DNA from: Pseudonocardia cypriaca
Lineage (GTDB): Bacteria; Actinomycetota; Actinomycetes; Mycobacteriales; Pseudonocardiaceae
Direction: 5' to 3'
DNA: 64,000 nt
Assembly: GCF_006717045.1 (NCBI RefSeq)
Contig: NZ_VFPH01000002.1
Span: forward strand, 682,001 to 746,000
Shown here: positions 1-8,981 of the stretch, piece by piece
Numbering within the stretch: the stretch's first letter is position 1
How the letters are laid out: each line of letters starts with the position of its first letter
The notes under the pieces: generated by a model
The model's input: the letters and a program-made list of their open reading frames with translations, nothing else
Databases searched by the model: none
What the model was told of the DNA's origin: nothing
Program-made: the position numbers and the translations under genes

Positions 1-1118
1 GGATCGATGCCCCACACCGCTGCGACGTGCGCCCGGTCCGCCGGGTCCGCCAGCCTCCGGTAGCCGGGCAGCTGGTCGGCCTTCTGCCCGTGTTCACGCC
101 CGCCCTGCCCGTTGCCCTGCCCGGTGATCGTGCCCCAGCCGGAGCCGGGGCCCCGTCCGGGCAGGCCGAGGGCCAGCGCCAGGTTGATCCACGCCTGCAC
201 CGTGTCCGTGCCGTCCGCGTGCTGCTCCGCACCGCGGGCGGTGAGGATCATCGCGCTACGAGCACCGGCAAGCGCATGGACCGCCTCGGTCATCTCCGCG
301 ACGGACACACCCGTCGTCCGCTCGACGCGGTCGGGCCAGTACGCGCGGACAGTGCGGCGAACGTCCCCGAACCCGCTGGTCCGGCTAGCGACGTATGCCT
401 CGTCGACAAGCCCGTCCCGGATCGCGATGTGCAGCATCCCGCCGGCCAGTGAGAGGTCGGTGTTCGGCACGGGCTGCAGGTGCAGCTGCGCCAGCTCGGC
501 GGTCGCGGTGCGCCGCGGGTCGACGACGATGTGCCGCGCACCCCGCTCCCGCCCCTCCGCGAAGAACCGCATCGCGGGCGGCATCGTGTCGGCCGGATTG
601 CTTCCGACCAGCATGACAACCTCGGCCAACGGGATGTCCTCGAACGGAAACGGCAGCCCCCGGTCCATCCCGAACGCCCGCGTCCCGGCCGCGACCGCCG
701 ACGACATGCAGAACCGGCCGTTGTAGTCGATCTGCGAGCTGCCCAGCGCGACCCGCACGAACTTCCCGAGCTGATAAGCCTTCTCGTTGGTGAGCCCACC
801 ACCACCGAAGGCCCCCACCGCATCCGCGCCGTAGCGGGCCTGCGCGTCCCGAATCCCGGCCGCGACGCGGTCCAGCGCCTCGTCCCAGCTCGCCACCCGC
901 AGCGGCCCACCGCGCCGATCTCGGACGAGCGGGGCGGTCAGCCGCTCCGGGTGGTCCAGCAACTCGGCTGCTGTGACGCCCTTGATGCACAACCCGCCCC
1001 GGTTCACCGGATGATCCCGGCCGGTCAGCTCGATCGCACCGTCGTCCCGACGGGCCAGATCGATCCCACACTGCAACGAGCAGTACGGGCAGTGCGTCGC
1101 GATCGGCCCGGCACTCAC
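1..1118 (-). CDS. Assimilatory nitrate reductase catalytic subunit (molybdopterin oxidoreductase), C-terminus beyond window
   Basis: The minus strand is open from a GTG at 1118 to the window edge, giving about 372 residues. Near the N-terminus is a [4Fe-4S] motif of the form C-x2-C-x3-C-x26-C (CPYCSLQC, then GGLCIKG). Further on are NYNGRFCMSS-like (YNGRFCMSS), VGSNPADTMPP and GQGNGQGGREHGQKADQLPG, all typical of bis-MGD nitrate reductases of the NasA/NarB type. The family reduces nitrate to nitrite in the cytoplasm. An in-frame stop lies eight codons upstream of the GTG. A CTG at 1127 is the other possible start. The C-terminal half is missing, so its extra domains cannot be judged. Confidence 0.85.
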   Translation of the reverse strand, partial: MSAGPIATHCPYCSLQCGIDLARRDDGAIELTGRDHPVNRGGLCIKGVTAAELLDHPERLTAPLVRDRRGGPLRVASWDEALDRVAAGIRDAQARYGADAVGAFGGGGLTNEKAYQLGKFVRVALGSSQIDYNGRFCMSSAVAAGTRAFGMDRGLPFPFEDIPLAEVVMLVGSNPADTMPPAMRFFAEGRERGARHIVVDPRRTATAELAQLHLQPVPNTDLSLAGGMLHIAIRDGLVDEAYVASRTSGFGDVRRTVRAYWPDRVERTTGVSVAEMTEAVHALAGARSAMILTARGAEQHADGTDTVQAWINLALALGLPGRGPGSGWGTITGQGNGQGGREHGQKADQLPGYRRLADPADRAHVAAVWGID

Positions 1119-1684
1119 CTCCGCCAGGATGCGCGGCTGCTATTACCGACCCGTTGTGGACAGATGAAAAGGTGCGTGATGTGCGGGCGGAGGGCGGGGC
1201 CAGAGGCCCTGGTCGGGCGGAAACGCGGCCAGCCGCCCCGCCGTCGCCGGCGGGCGCCGAGGGCGATTTCGTGAGCCGGAACTCGAACTCGGCCTGTCCG
1301 CCACTTGGCCGGATCCTGATGTCCAGCTCGGTCTGCAACCGGGTGACGAGGCGCCGAGCACCGTCTCGACGCTCATCCGGTCGTCCTGGGGAGAGGATCG
1401 GCGACGACGTGCTGGTGGGGGTGGCGGTGTCCGGGGCGAGCAGCGCGTGTTCGAGCAGCGCGCGGGCCGACGCCGACCGCGCTGGAGTGGTCGTTCAGAG
1501 CGGCCATGGGGTCGACCGTCGAACCGACCATCTCAAGCAGCGACGCGACCAACGGAGGCACGACCGTCGAACGGTGACGCCAGGCATCCGATCCGGCACG
1601 ACCTGGTGGCGCTCGGGTCGACGGGATCTGGCGATGCACGAAGGGGGGCACGTCTGGGCGCGGCGTCTCGCACACTCCGATCGG
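1119..1684. other. 566-base stretch without a supportable gene
   Basis: No frame gives a recognisable protein. On the minus strand around 1260-1400 one frame reads RRLVTRLQTELDIRIRP and then GGQAEFEFRLT, which has protein-like composition and could be the tail of a decayed gene. I cannot name the family. The frames are broken by stops on both sides. Confidence 0.4.
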
Positions 1685-2449
1685 TCACCAGCTCTGATCT
1701 GCAGCGCGGACGAATACCTCGTTAACGGCCACCCTCCGGTTGCTGGTGACCACGTAGGCGACGGAATCGGCGATGTCCTCGGGCTGCAGCTTCTCGATCG
1801 ACCGGACCTGCGCCTCCACGCCCGCACGCAGCTCGTCGCGAGTGTGCGAGGTGAGTTCGGTGTCGACGTTGCCGGGCTCGATGACGCTGACCCTCACGCG
1901 CAGGGGCCGCATCTCCTGGCGGAGCGCTTCGCTGAAGCCGTTGACCCCGAACTTCGTCAGGTTGTAGACCGCCGTGCCTGCCCGGGCGACCCGCCCGGCG
2001 GACGAGCTGATGTTCACCAGATCCGCTGTGCGCCGCGGCTCCCCCGCGGCGGCCTTGATCAGGTGAGGGAGAGCGGCCTTGGCCATGTAGAGCAGTCCCA
2101 GCACGTTCACATCGATCATTCGCTCCCACTCGCCCTCCGGCGCATCGGCGAACGGACCGACCAACATGACCCCCGCGTTGTTGACGACCGTGTCGAGCCG
2201 GCCGAACGCGGACACCGCTTGTTCCACGGCGGAGTCGGCGCCCACCCTGCTCGTGATGTCCGCGACCACGGGCTGCGCCGCGCCGCCCTCTTCCGCAATC
2301 TCACGGGCGACCTCCGCGAGCCGGTCGCCGCGCCGAGCGACCAGGGCCACCGACGCGCCGTCCCGTGCGAGCCGACGCGCGGTCGCGGCGCCGATACCGC
2401 TGCTCGCGCCGGTGACCACTGCCACCGTGCCTGCGAGTTCCTTCGCCAT
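1685..2449 (-). CDS. Short-chain dehydrogenase/reductase (SDR)
   Basis: This is a classical SDR of 254 residues. The Rossmann motif TGASSGIG lies near residue 14, NNAG is in the middle, and the catalytic Ser (NISSSAG) and Tyr/Lys (YNLTK) are all present. The family carries out NAD(P)-dependent oxidation or reduction of an alcohol/ketone; the substrate cannot be told from sequence. GGAGAGAG lies just before the ATG. Two CGGA-N6-TCCG palindromes sit 30-80 bases upstream and recur in front of the TetR gene at 3328. The SDR is therefore probably a target of that repressor. Confidence 0.9.
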   Translation of the reverse strand: MAKELAGTVAVVTGASSGIGAATARRLARDGASVALVARRGDRLAEVAREIAEEGGAAQPVVADITSRVGADSAVEQAVSAFGRLDTVVNNAGVMLVGPFADAPEGEWERMIDVNVLGLLYMAKAALPHLIKAAAGEPRRTADLVNISSSAGRVARAGTAVYNLTKFGVNGFSEALRQEMRPLRVRVSVIEPGNVDTELTSHTRDELRAGVEAQVRSIEKLQPEDIADSVAYVVTSNRRVAVNEVFVRAADQSW

Positions 2450-2476
2450 GTCTCTCTCCTTGTTCCGCGACCCACT

Positions 2477-2526
2477 TTTCGGAGCCGGCTCCGGTTACAG
2501 TAGCGCAAACGGAGTCGGGTCCGCTT
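2477..2526. promoter_or_regulatory. Paired CGGA-N6-TCCG operators before the SDR gene
   Basis: Two palindromes have centres 30 bases apart. The site at 2477-2496 has core CGGA GCCGGC TCCG. The site at 2507-2526 is AAACGGAGTCGGGTCCGCTT. The same core occurs twice before the TetR gene. A 19-21 bp palindrome with CGGA/TCCG arms is a usual form for TetR operators, so autoregulation plus SDR control is inferred. Confidence 0.65.
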
Positions 2527-2749
2527 GAGCTGCGGCGTGTGGTCCGGGCGGCGAGGACCCGAGGGGCAGACGGCGTAGCGACCAGATGACTGGCATCCCG
2601 CCTCCGTCAGTGGGACGGACCGCGACCGCGTTGGACTCGATGTCGATCGGCGTCGATCGGCGCGGTCAGTGCGCCGCCACGCCGAACCCTTCGGCGTCGT
2701 CGGGCTCCAGGCTCGCGCGGTGTGTCGCGGGAGACCCGGCTCGGGCCTC

Positions 2750-3328
2750 CTAGATCGAGGATGCGCTCGCGCGAGGGGCGATGAGGCCGTCGAGCAGCAG
2801 GGAGACCAGCCGGGAGGCGAGATCGCGCTGGTGCTCGTGGCCGCTGATGAGGGTGATCCCGCCGAGTGCCATGAGTACGTCGGAGGCCGCGACGTCCGCA
2901 CGGAAGTCACCCGATGCAATGCCGGCGTTCAGCAGTACCGCGACTGCCTCGCCGAGCGCCTCGCGGCTGTGCAGGCGGAGCGCGTCACGGGACGCGAGGA
3001 TCGCCGGCAGTGCGTCGGCCATGCCCTGCTTGGTCAGCATGTAGTCGACGAAGCACTCCATCCAGACTCTGAAAGCGTCCGTCGGCGAGTGCCTCCCCAG
3101 CAGCTGCGGTGCCGACTCGCACAGGCGCCTCGTCTCGTTCCGGTAGGTCGCCTCGATCAGGTCCTCGCGCGTCGGGAACCTGCGGTAGAGCGTTCCGATC
3201 CCGACCCCCGCCTCCGCGGCGATGGCCTTGAGCGAGGTGTCCGCTCCCTCGCGGGCGAAGGTGCGGGCAGCCACCTCCAGCAGGCGCTCGTAGTTGGCCT
3301 GTGCGTCAGCGCGAAGTCCGCGCGGCAT
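2750..3328 (-). CDS. TetR/AcrR family transcriptional regulator
   Basis: The protein has 192 residues. The N-terminal helix-turn-helix reads TSLKAIAAEAGVGIGTLYRR, followed by FPTREDL, the standard TetR_N signature. The C-terminal half is the variable ligand domain. The ATG at 3328 is chosen because AAGGAGG ends five bases upstream; a start five codons earlier would bury that ribosome site. It lies 300 bases upstream of the SDR gene on the same strand and shares its palindromes. It is therefore probably the local repressor of itself and the SDR. The inducer is unknown. Confidence 0.9.
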   Translation of the reverse strand: MPRGLRADAQANYERLLEVAARTFAREGADTSLKAIAAEAGVGIGTLYRRFPTREDLIEATYRNETRRLCESAPQLLGRHSPTDAFRVWMECFVDYMLTKQGMADALPAILASRDALRLHSREALGEAVAVLLNAGIASGDFRADVAASDVLMALGGITLISGHEHQRDLASRLVSLLLDGLIAPRASASSI

Positions 3329-3341
3329 GAGCCCTCCTTGC

Positions 3342-3394
3342 AATCGGACCCAGCTCCGCTACGCCGAAGCATGTAACCGGATGCGAGTCCGATT
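3342..3394. promoter_or_regulatory. Paired CGGA-N6-TCCG operators before the TetR gene
   Basis: The sites are AATCGGACCCAGCTCCGCTA (3342-3361) and AACCGGATGCGAGTCCGATT (3375-3394), with centres 33 bases apart. Arms and spacer length equal those before the SDR gene. The inner site lies 14-33 bases upstream of the TetR start codon, where a bound repressor would block transcription. Confidence 0.65.
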
Positions 3395-3462
3395 AACCCT
3401 AGACGAGTAAGTCCTAAAGGCGCGGTGGCCGTAGACGCAGCAGGAGGGCGTCCAAGATCAGT

Positions 3463-3640
3463 TTGTGACGACCGACCTGAACTCGCAGGCCCGCTGGCTG
3501 CGGTCGTCCCGCGCGCGCCGCCCAGCGCGTTCCCCTACCTGCCCGGGCAGTCCGGCTACAACAAGCGGCTCCGCTCCGCGCTGTCGCTGATCAAGCACGT
3601 GATCCGGATCCTGGCCACCGACACGACCTGTCCGGGCGGC
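3463..3640 (+). pseudogene. Remnant of an IS982-type transposase
   Basis: One frame reads NSQARWLRSSRAR, then after a shift FPYLPGQSGYNKRLR followed by LIKHVIRILATDT. This is the conserved central segment of actinobacterial IS982-type transposases, as far as I recognise the family. No catalytic region and no complete ends are left. The flanks (3395-3462 and 3641-3766) hold nothing I can identify. Confidence 0.6.
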
Positions 3641-3766
3641 GCGCGATCTCCACCGCAGGAGCAGGAGGCCTGGGCCACAAGCAGCCCGTGCACTGGCTCC
3701 GCCGACGTTGCCGAAACTCACCCGTGCCACAGTCCGAACCTATGTGTCGTCCGCCCCAGGCCTCCG

Positions 3767-4207
3767 TCAGCTGCGCTCCGCGACGGTTGACGAGGGTGGG
3801 TTCCGGAACACCGCACTAGCGGTGAGGACGGTCTGCCCCCGGCTGTGCAGGCGCGCCGACACGAAGGTCACCGTCCGGGTCGCGCGATCGACCGCGGCCT
3901 CGCCGAACAACAGCTCGCCCCCGCGAGCCGGCGCGAGCATCGAGCACGAAAGCTGAAGTGTGACCGGGTGGCGATCGGCGGCCACGCCGAGGAACGATTC
4001 GACGGTTGCGCCGAGGGTGATGTCGAGCAGGGTCAGCAGGAACCCGCCGTGCGCGGTGCCGTTGGGGTTCAGGTGGTGGGGGGCCAGCAGCAGGCAGGTG
4101 TCGGTCCGGTCGGCTCTGCGTTTCCAGGTGATACCGCCGACATGACCGAGGAACGTGTCCTCCTGGCCGATCGGGACATAGCCCTCGGGGGCCCGGATCT
4201 CGGTCAT
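3767..4207 (-). CDS. PaaI-type hotdog thioesterase
   Basis: The protein has 146 residues, typical for a single hotdog fold. The segment HHLNPNGTAHGGFLLTLLD matches the PaaI/4HBT family, where the conserved Asn/His-Gly-Gly region forms the active site on the long helix. Such enzymes hydrolyse acyl-CoA or aryl-CoA and often relieve CoA sequestration in aromatic catabolism. The ATG overlaps the stop of the MaoC gene (ATGA), so this is the last gene of the seven-gene operon. A start 24 codons earlier is possible but has no support. Confidence 0.85.
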   Translation of the reverse strand: MTEIRAPEGYVPIGQEDTFLGHVGGITWKRRADRTDTCLLLAPHHLNPNGTAHGGFLLTLLDITLGATVESFLGVAADRHPVTLQLSCSMLAPARGGELLFGEAAVDRATRTVTFVSARLHSRGQTVLTASAVFRNPPSSTVAERS

Positions 4208-4689
4208 GCCTCCTCCACCAGCACGATCCAGGTGGCCACCAGGGCGGGCCGATCGTGGTTCCTCCGCTCCAGCAGGCATCCGAGGTCGAGACGGGTGGTC
4301 CCGGCCGGTTCCGGTGCCGCGTCGTCGAGCGTCAGCCGCAGGCGGAACTCGTCACCGGGGAACACCGGCGCGGTGAACCGGAGCCGTTCGAGGCCGTAGT
4401 TGGTCCACCTGCGCGCCCGGCGGACGGTGTAGCACTGGCCGCCCAGCGCCGTGATCAGCGAGAGCACGAGGAACCCATGGGCGAGGAGGCCGTCCAGGCC
4501 GACCTCGGCACGAGCTCGGTCGGGGTCGGTGTGGATCCAGTGCCGGTCCCCGGTCAGCTCGGCGAACCCGAGGACGTCGGCCTCCTCCAGTGCGGCCCAC
4601 CCGCTGATGCCGATCTCGTTGCCGACGTGCGCCGTGAGCTCGCCGGCGCGGTCGACGACCAGTGATGCCGCCGGGTCGCCAAGCTTCAC
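4204..4689 (-). CDS. MaoC-like hydratase
   Basis: The protein has 161 residues in a single hotdog domain. The hydratase motif TGDRHWIHTDPDRA supplies the Asp and His of the R-specific enoyl-CoA hydratase (MaoC) site. GLLAHGFLVLSL is the usual second block. It would add water across the double bond of an enoyl-CoA or cinnamoyl-CoA. The GTG start overlaps the stop of the CoA ligase gene (GTGA). Next to the ligase and the hydroxyacyl-CoA dehydrogenase it could supply the hydration step of side-chain beta-oxidation. That role is inferred. Confidence 0.85.
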   Translation of the reverse strand: MKLGDPAASLVVDRAGELTAHVGNEIGISGWAALEEADVLGFAELTGDRHWIHTDPDRARAEVGLDGLLAHGFLVLSLITALGGQCYTVRRARRWTNYGLERLRFTAPVFPGDEFRLRLTLDDAAPEPAGTTRLDLGCLLERRNHDRPALVATWIVLVEEA

Positions 4690-6413
4690 AGCGCCACGCC
4701 CTGTCGGCTGTAGAGCTGCTCGATGAGCGGCGCGCGTCGACGGAGCACGGCGTCGCGAACGAGCTGCCCCTTGCTGCTCACCTCGTCCCCCTGCGGCTCA
4801 GGGGTCAGCAGTGCCCCGTCGAGCAGCCTGGTGCTCGGCCGGGCCTGCTCACGGTTGTGGTCGCTCAGCACCACGCGCAGGTCCTCCTCCTCGAAGGGTT
4901 CCGGGGAACGGCCGTCCGGCCAGACCAGCACGCACAGGGCGGACCGGTCGGCGCCGACGACGAGTACGTCCCGCAGCCGGCCCCCGCTGCGGGACAGCAA
5001 CGACGCACGGATCCTGCTGCTGTCGACCCAGGTGCCGTTGGCCAGCTTGAAGTCGTCGGCGATACGGCCTGCGAAGCGCAGACCGCGTTCCGGGGCGGAG
5101 GGATCGACCAGCTCGCCGGCGTCACCCGAGCGGTACCACCCGTCCGCGGTGAACGCGGCCCGGCTCTGCTCGGGGTGCCGCCAGTACCCCGGGGCGACGC
5201 ACGGCCCGCGGACGAGGAGCTCGTGCTTGCCCGCCACCGGGCGCAAGGCGATCTCGACGCCCGGCAGCGGGGTGCCGATGCAGTCCGGACCGACGCCGTG
5301 CGCGTGCACCATGGTCGCTCCCGGCCCGACCTCGGTGGACCCCCATCCGGTGACGATCGGGACGTGGGCCCCGCGCACACTCGCCGACAGTTCGGACAAG
5401 CGCCGGAAGACGTTCGGGTGCATCGCCGCGCCCGCGCTGAACAGGACGTCGAGGCGGCCGAAGAACGCCCCGCGGAACTCCGCGTCGGCCTCCAGCGTGG
5501 GCAGGAGCGCTGCGAAGCCGGCGGGAACCGCCCCGTGGAAGGTCGGCCGGAAGCGGCGGAGGTTCTCGATCGTCGTCCCGATCCGCTCCGGCCGGCCCGC
5601 TGCCTCGTCGACGTGCAGGGTGCCACCCCGCGACAGCACGAGGTTGAGGTTGGCGTTGCCGCCGAACGCGTGGTTCCACGGCAGCCAGTCGACGAGGACC
5701 GGCGGGTGGTCGTCCAGGAAGGGCCAGACGTCGATCGTCATCCGCACGTTCGTCGTCATCATGGTCTGGGTGTAGGCGACCGGCTTGGGCCTGCCGGTGG
5801 AGCCCGAGGTCAGCAGGATCTTCGCCGGGGCCGCCGGGTCCAGGTCCTCCGGACACGGACGGGCGGTGGTGTCGTCGATCGTCTCCGCGAGGGCGGTCAC
5901 GGCCGCGGGTCCGACGAGGACCGGGGGTGAGTGGGCGACCGATGCCGCGGTCACGACGGCGGCCTGCGCGGCGGTCTCCACCCACATCAGGGCGGGTTCG
6001 AGCATCTCGAGCAGGCCGGCGAGCTTGTTGCGCTCGGCGTCCGGGCCGGCGTACTGGGATGCGATCGGGACGGCCACTCCCCCGGCCAGCATCGTGGCGA
6101 GCCCCATGGTCAGGTGCTCCACCGAGTTCGCTCCCAGCACCATCACGCGGTCCCCGGGACGCAGTCCGCGCGCGGCGAGCGCGGCGGCCACCCGGGTCAC
6201 TTCCTCCCATGCCTCGGCGTAGGTCCAGCTCCGTCGGCCGGCGCCGGCGGACACGGTGAGCAACGCGGTGTCCGGGGACTGCGCGGCGTAGTGCCGCAAC
6301 CAGTGCAGGATCGTGGGGGTCGCCCGGCCCAGCGGGACGCGGGAACGCAGCACGAGCGTGCCGTCCGGTTCGCGGCGGCACTCGACCGAGGGCGGCGTGA
6401 ACAGCGTCGTCAT
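4686..6413 (-). CDS. Feruloyl-CoA-synthetase-like AMP-forming acyl-CoA ligase
   Basis: The protein has 575 residues of the ANL superfamily. The phosphate-binding loop is LLTSGSTGRPKPV near residue 200, and the adenylate motif GWGSTEVGPG lies near residue 365. The C-terminal block SSKGQLVRDAVLRRRAPL resembles the end of feruloyl-CoA synthases and holds the likely catalytic Lys. It would activate an aryl-propenoic or similar acid with ATP and CoA. The ATG at 6413 overlaps the stop of the dehydrogenase gene; the frame is open further upstream but reads as shadow. The exact acid substrate is not visible. Confidence 0.8.
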   Translation of the reverse strand: MTTLFTPPSVECRREPDGTLVLRSRVPLGRATPTILHWLRHYAAQSPDTALLTVSAGAGRRSWTYAEAWEEVTRVAAALAARGLRPGDRVMVLGANSVEHLTMGLATMLAGGVAVPIASQYAGPDAERNKLAGLLEMLEPALMWVETAAQAAVVTAASVAHSPPVLVGPAAVTALAETIDDTTARPCPEDLDPAAPAKILLTSGSTGRPKPVAYTQTMMTTNVRMTIDVWPFLDDHPPVLVDWLPWNHAFGGNANLNLVLSRGGTLHVDEAAGRPERIGTTIENLRRFRPTFHGAVPAGFAALLPTLEADAEFRGAFFGRLDVLFSAGAAMHPNVFRRLSELSASVRGAHVPIVTGWGSTEVGPGATMVHAHGVGPDCIGTPLPGVEIALRPVAGKHELLVRGPCVAPGYWRHPEQSRAAFTADGWYRSGDAGELVDPSAPERGLRFAGRIADDFKLANGTWVDSSRIRASLLSRSGGRLRDVLVVGADRSALCVLVWPDGRSPEPFEEEDLRVVLSDHNREQARPSTRLLDGALLTPEPQGDEVSSKGQLVRDAVLRRRAPLIEQLYSRQGVAL

Positions 6414-7369
6414 GCCCCTGCACCACCCGGTTGCTCGGTGGGACGGTGCAGCGACAGCGCGTCCACCACCGCCGCATCCCGGGCGGCGAGGACCTCGCTG
6501 ATCGACCGGCCACCGAGGATCTCGTCGGCCGCCGCGACGAGCCGGGCGCGGACGTCGTCGTCGAGATGCGGGGTGCCGAGGTCGGACCACCACTCCTCGA
6601 TCGTCGACGCGAACGAGCGCATCGCGCCCCGCATCCCGTCGGGGCCGCCCGCCAGCGCCAGCGAGGTGAGCGGGCCACCGATCAGGAAGCGCGGGGTGAT
6701 GCCGTGCACCACCGCGTCCTCGATCCCGCGGGCGTCCACGACGCCTTCGGCGAGCAGGTGCACGGCTTCGCGGAGCATCGCGAACGTCAGCCGGTTGGTG
6801 AGGTAGCCCGGCATCTCGCGGTGCAGCAGCACCGGGCGCTTGCCGAGCGCGGTGAGGTGCGCGAGCACCGCGGAGACGACATCGGGCGCGGTCGACTTGC
6901 CTACCAGGACCTCGACGAGGGCCAGCGCGTACACGGGGCTCTGCGGGTGGGCGACGACCAGTCGCTCGGGGTGGTCCATGCACGCCTGGAGCTGGGTCGG
7001 CATCAGCCCGCCGCTGCTCGACAGTATCGGGACGTGCGGCGCGACCACGGCCTCGACGCCGCGGTACGCCTCCTGCTTGGCGTCGAGGGACTCGGGCACG
7101 TTCTCGTGCACCAGGCCGACCTCGCCGAGATCCTCGATCGGGACGAGCCTCAGCAGATCCGCGGGGACCGAGGCGGGCGCGTCGGGCACGGTCCGGCGGA
7201 CCGACGGCCACACCGTGTCCAGGTAGGCCGTCACCCTGTCGAGGGCGGACGCCGCCGGGTCGACCACCAGTACCGGTCGCCGCCGCACGAGGTAGGTGGC
7301 GGCCCATCCGCCACCGATGGTTCCGGCGCCGAGCAGGCCGACCGGTGCGGCGCTCCTGTCCTCGGGCAT
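6410..7369 (-). CDS. 3-hydroxyacyl-CoA dehydrogenase family protein
   Basis: The protein has 319 residues. The N-terminal NAD motif is GLLGAGTIGGGW. The central HPQSPVYALALVEVL block corresponds to the HPFNP catalytic block, and PGYLTNRL opens the helical C-terminal dimer domain. The family oxidises 3-hydroxyacyl-CoA with NAD+. Single-domain members also include L-carnitine and L-gulonate dehydrogenases, which cannot be excluded. Its place between the ligase and the aldehyde dehydrogenase favours a role in side-chain shortening. The gap to the aldehyde dehydrogenase gene is 36 bases. Confidence 0.85.
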   Translation of the reverse strand: MPEDRSAAPVGLLGAGTIGGGWAATYLVRRRPVLVVDPAASALDRVTAYLDTVWPSVRRTVPDAPASVPADLLRLVPIEDLGEVGLVHENVPESLDAKQEAYRGVEAVVAPHVPILSSSGGLMPTQLQACMDHPERLVVAHPQSPVYALALVEVLVGKSTAPDVVSAVLAHLTALGKRPVLLHREMPGYLTNRLTFAMLREAVHLLAEGVVDARGIEDAVVHGITPRFLIGGPLTSLALAGGPDGMRGAMRSFASTIEEWWSDLGTPHLDDDVRARLVAAADEILGGRSISEVLAARDAAVVDALSLHRPTEQPGGAGA

Positions 7370-7405
7370 GGCAGACCTCCCTGTCTGTGTCGGTGTCGGT
7401 GTCGC

Positions 7406-8911
7406 TCAGGTCGATGCGGGTGCGGCGGCGTCCTCGCGCAGCGCGTCCATGTCGGGCACCGGCCCGGAGCGGGTGATGAGGGCCTTGCGGCGGAGGAAGC
7501 GCAGCATCCCGTTCGGCCCCATGCGGGAGCCGCCCAGCCCGGACATGCCGTAGGAGGTCTTCTCGACGTCACGCATGATGGTGATCGTCAGGGAGGTGTC
7601 CATCAGGCTGACGGCGCCGGCACGGATGCGCCGCCCGATGGCCATGGCTTCCTGCTCGTCGCCGGCGATGACCGCGGCCGAGAGCCCGTAGTCGCTGTCG
7701 TTGGCGAGCCGGACCGCCTCGTCCACGGTGTCGAATGCCTGCACCGGGACGACGGGACCGAACGTCTCCTCACGCATGATCGTCATGGTGTGGTCGACCC
7801 CGGTCAGCACCGTGGCCCGCATGTAGCGGCCACCGTCGAGGGTCTCGCTGGGGCCGCCGCAGCGCACGACCGCACCGCGGGCCACGGCGTCGGCCAGGTG
7901 GGCGTCCACGATGTCGGCCTGCCGGCCGAGGATGAACGGGCCGAGGTGCCCGCGGGTGACGTCGGGGTGGTTCAGCTCGAGCCGCCGGGCCTGAGCGACC
8001 AGCTCCTCGACGAACTCGTCGTGCACGCTCCGGTCGACGTAGACCCGTTCGGTCGCGAAGCACACCTGGCCGGTGTTGTGCGCGGCTCCCTTGAGGACCG
8101 CGGCAGCGGCACGCCGCAGGTCGGCCGAGGCGGTCACGATGGCCGCGTCCTTGCCGCCGAGCTCGAGGAAGGCCGGGATGAACCGGCGGGCGCACGCCTG
8201 GGCGAGCGCGCGGCCGGTGGGCACGCTGCCCGTGAAGCACAGCGCGTCCACCTGGTCGACGATGGCCTGTCCGGTCTCCGGGCCCCCGACGACGTACCGC
8301 AGCACGGCGGCGAGCTCGGGCACCTCGGCGATGCTCGCCGCAACCGGTTCGACGAAGCGGGGCGTCACCTCGCTCGGTTTGACGATCACCGCGCAGCCGG
8401 CGAGCAGGGCGGGCACCGCGTCGAGCGTCGAGAGCAGGAACGGATGGTTCCACGGGCTGATCACGCCGAGCAGGGGGTACGGGTCGAGCTCTGTGTCGTA
8501 GCCGACCGTCTCGGTCACGCTCGACACGCCGTGGAGGCGAGCCCGGTCCAGGATCGCGGGGGCCGCGTCGCACCAGCCGCGGATGGCGGCGACCACCATG
8601 TGTGGCACCTCGTGGGACACCCGGCTGCGCCCCGTGTCGACCGTCTCCGCGTCTCCGATCGCCGCGGCGTTGGCCTCCACCACGTCGGCCCAGCGGCGCA
8701 TCACCGCCACCCGGTGACCGATCCCTGCCTCGTTCCACGCGACCTGGGCGCTGCGGAGGGCGGTGCCGAGGCCGGCGATCTCCGCCGGTCGCGGCGGGTG
8801 GATCCAGTGGTCCACGCGCCCCGTACGGGGGTTGCGCACCGGCAGGACGTCGGTGGCGGCCGCCGTCGCGCTGTCGAGGTGATGGCCATTCGAAGGCCGG
8901 GTCTCGGTCAC
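7406..8911 (-). CDS. Aldehyde dehydrogenase family protein
   Basis: The protein has 501 residues, the normal length for the superfamily. FLELGGKDAAIV carries the general-base Glu and NTGQVCFATERV the nucleophilic Cys. SPWNHPF and FTGSVPTGRAL form the NAD site. It oxidises an aldehyde to an acid, most likely an aromatic aldehyde or a short product of ring cleavage given the neighbours. A benzaldehyde/vanillin-type or succinate-semialdehyde-type activity cannot be separated by eye. It belongs to the same minus-strand run, with a 70-base gap to the hydrolase gene. Confidence 0.88.
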   Translation of the reverse strand: MTETRPSNGHHLDSATAAATDVLPVRNPRTGRVDHWIHPPRPAEIAGLGTALRSAQVAWNEAGIGHRVAVMRRWADVVEANAAAIGDAETVDTGRSRVSHEVPHMVVAAIRGWCDAAPAILDRARLHGVSSVTETVGYDTELDPYPLLGVISPWNHPFLLSTLDAVPALLAGCAVIVKPSEVTPRFVEPVAASIAEVPELAAVLRYVVGGPETGQAIVDQVDALCFTGSVPTGRALAQACARRFIPAFLELGGKDAAIVTASADLRRAAAAVLKGAAHNTGQVCFATERVYVDRSVHDEFVEELVAQARRLELNHPDVTRGHLGPFILGRQADIVDAHLADAVARGAVVRCGGPSETLDGGRYMRATVLTGVDHTMTIMREETFGPVVPVQAFDTVDEAVRLANDSDYGLSAAVIAGDEQEAMAIGRRIRAGAVSLMDTSLTITIMRDVEKTSYGMSGLGGSRMGPNGMLRFLRRKALITRSGPVPDMDALREDAAAPAST

Positions 8912-8981
8912 TGGAGGCTCCCTTGCCGGGTGTCGAGCTGTGCGTGGGTCGTGCGCGAACGCGTGTGGAGTGTCGCCCGCG

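Noticed and set aside
4686..7307. Long frame joining the CoA ligase to about 300 extra N-terminal residues
   Set aside because: The extra part is a shadow of the hydroxyacyl-CoA dehydrogenase gene. An ATGA overlap at 6410-6413 gives the natural start.
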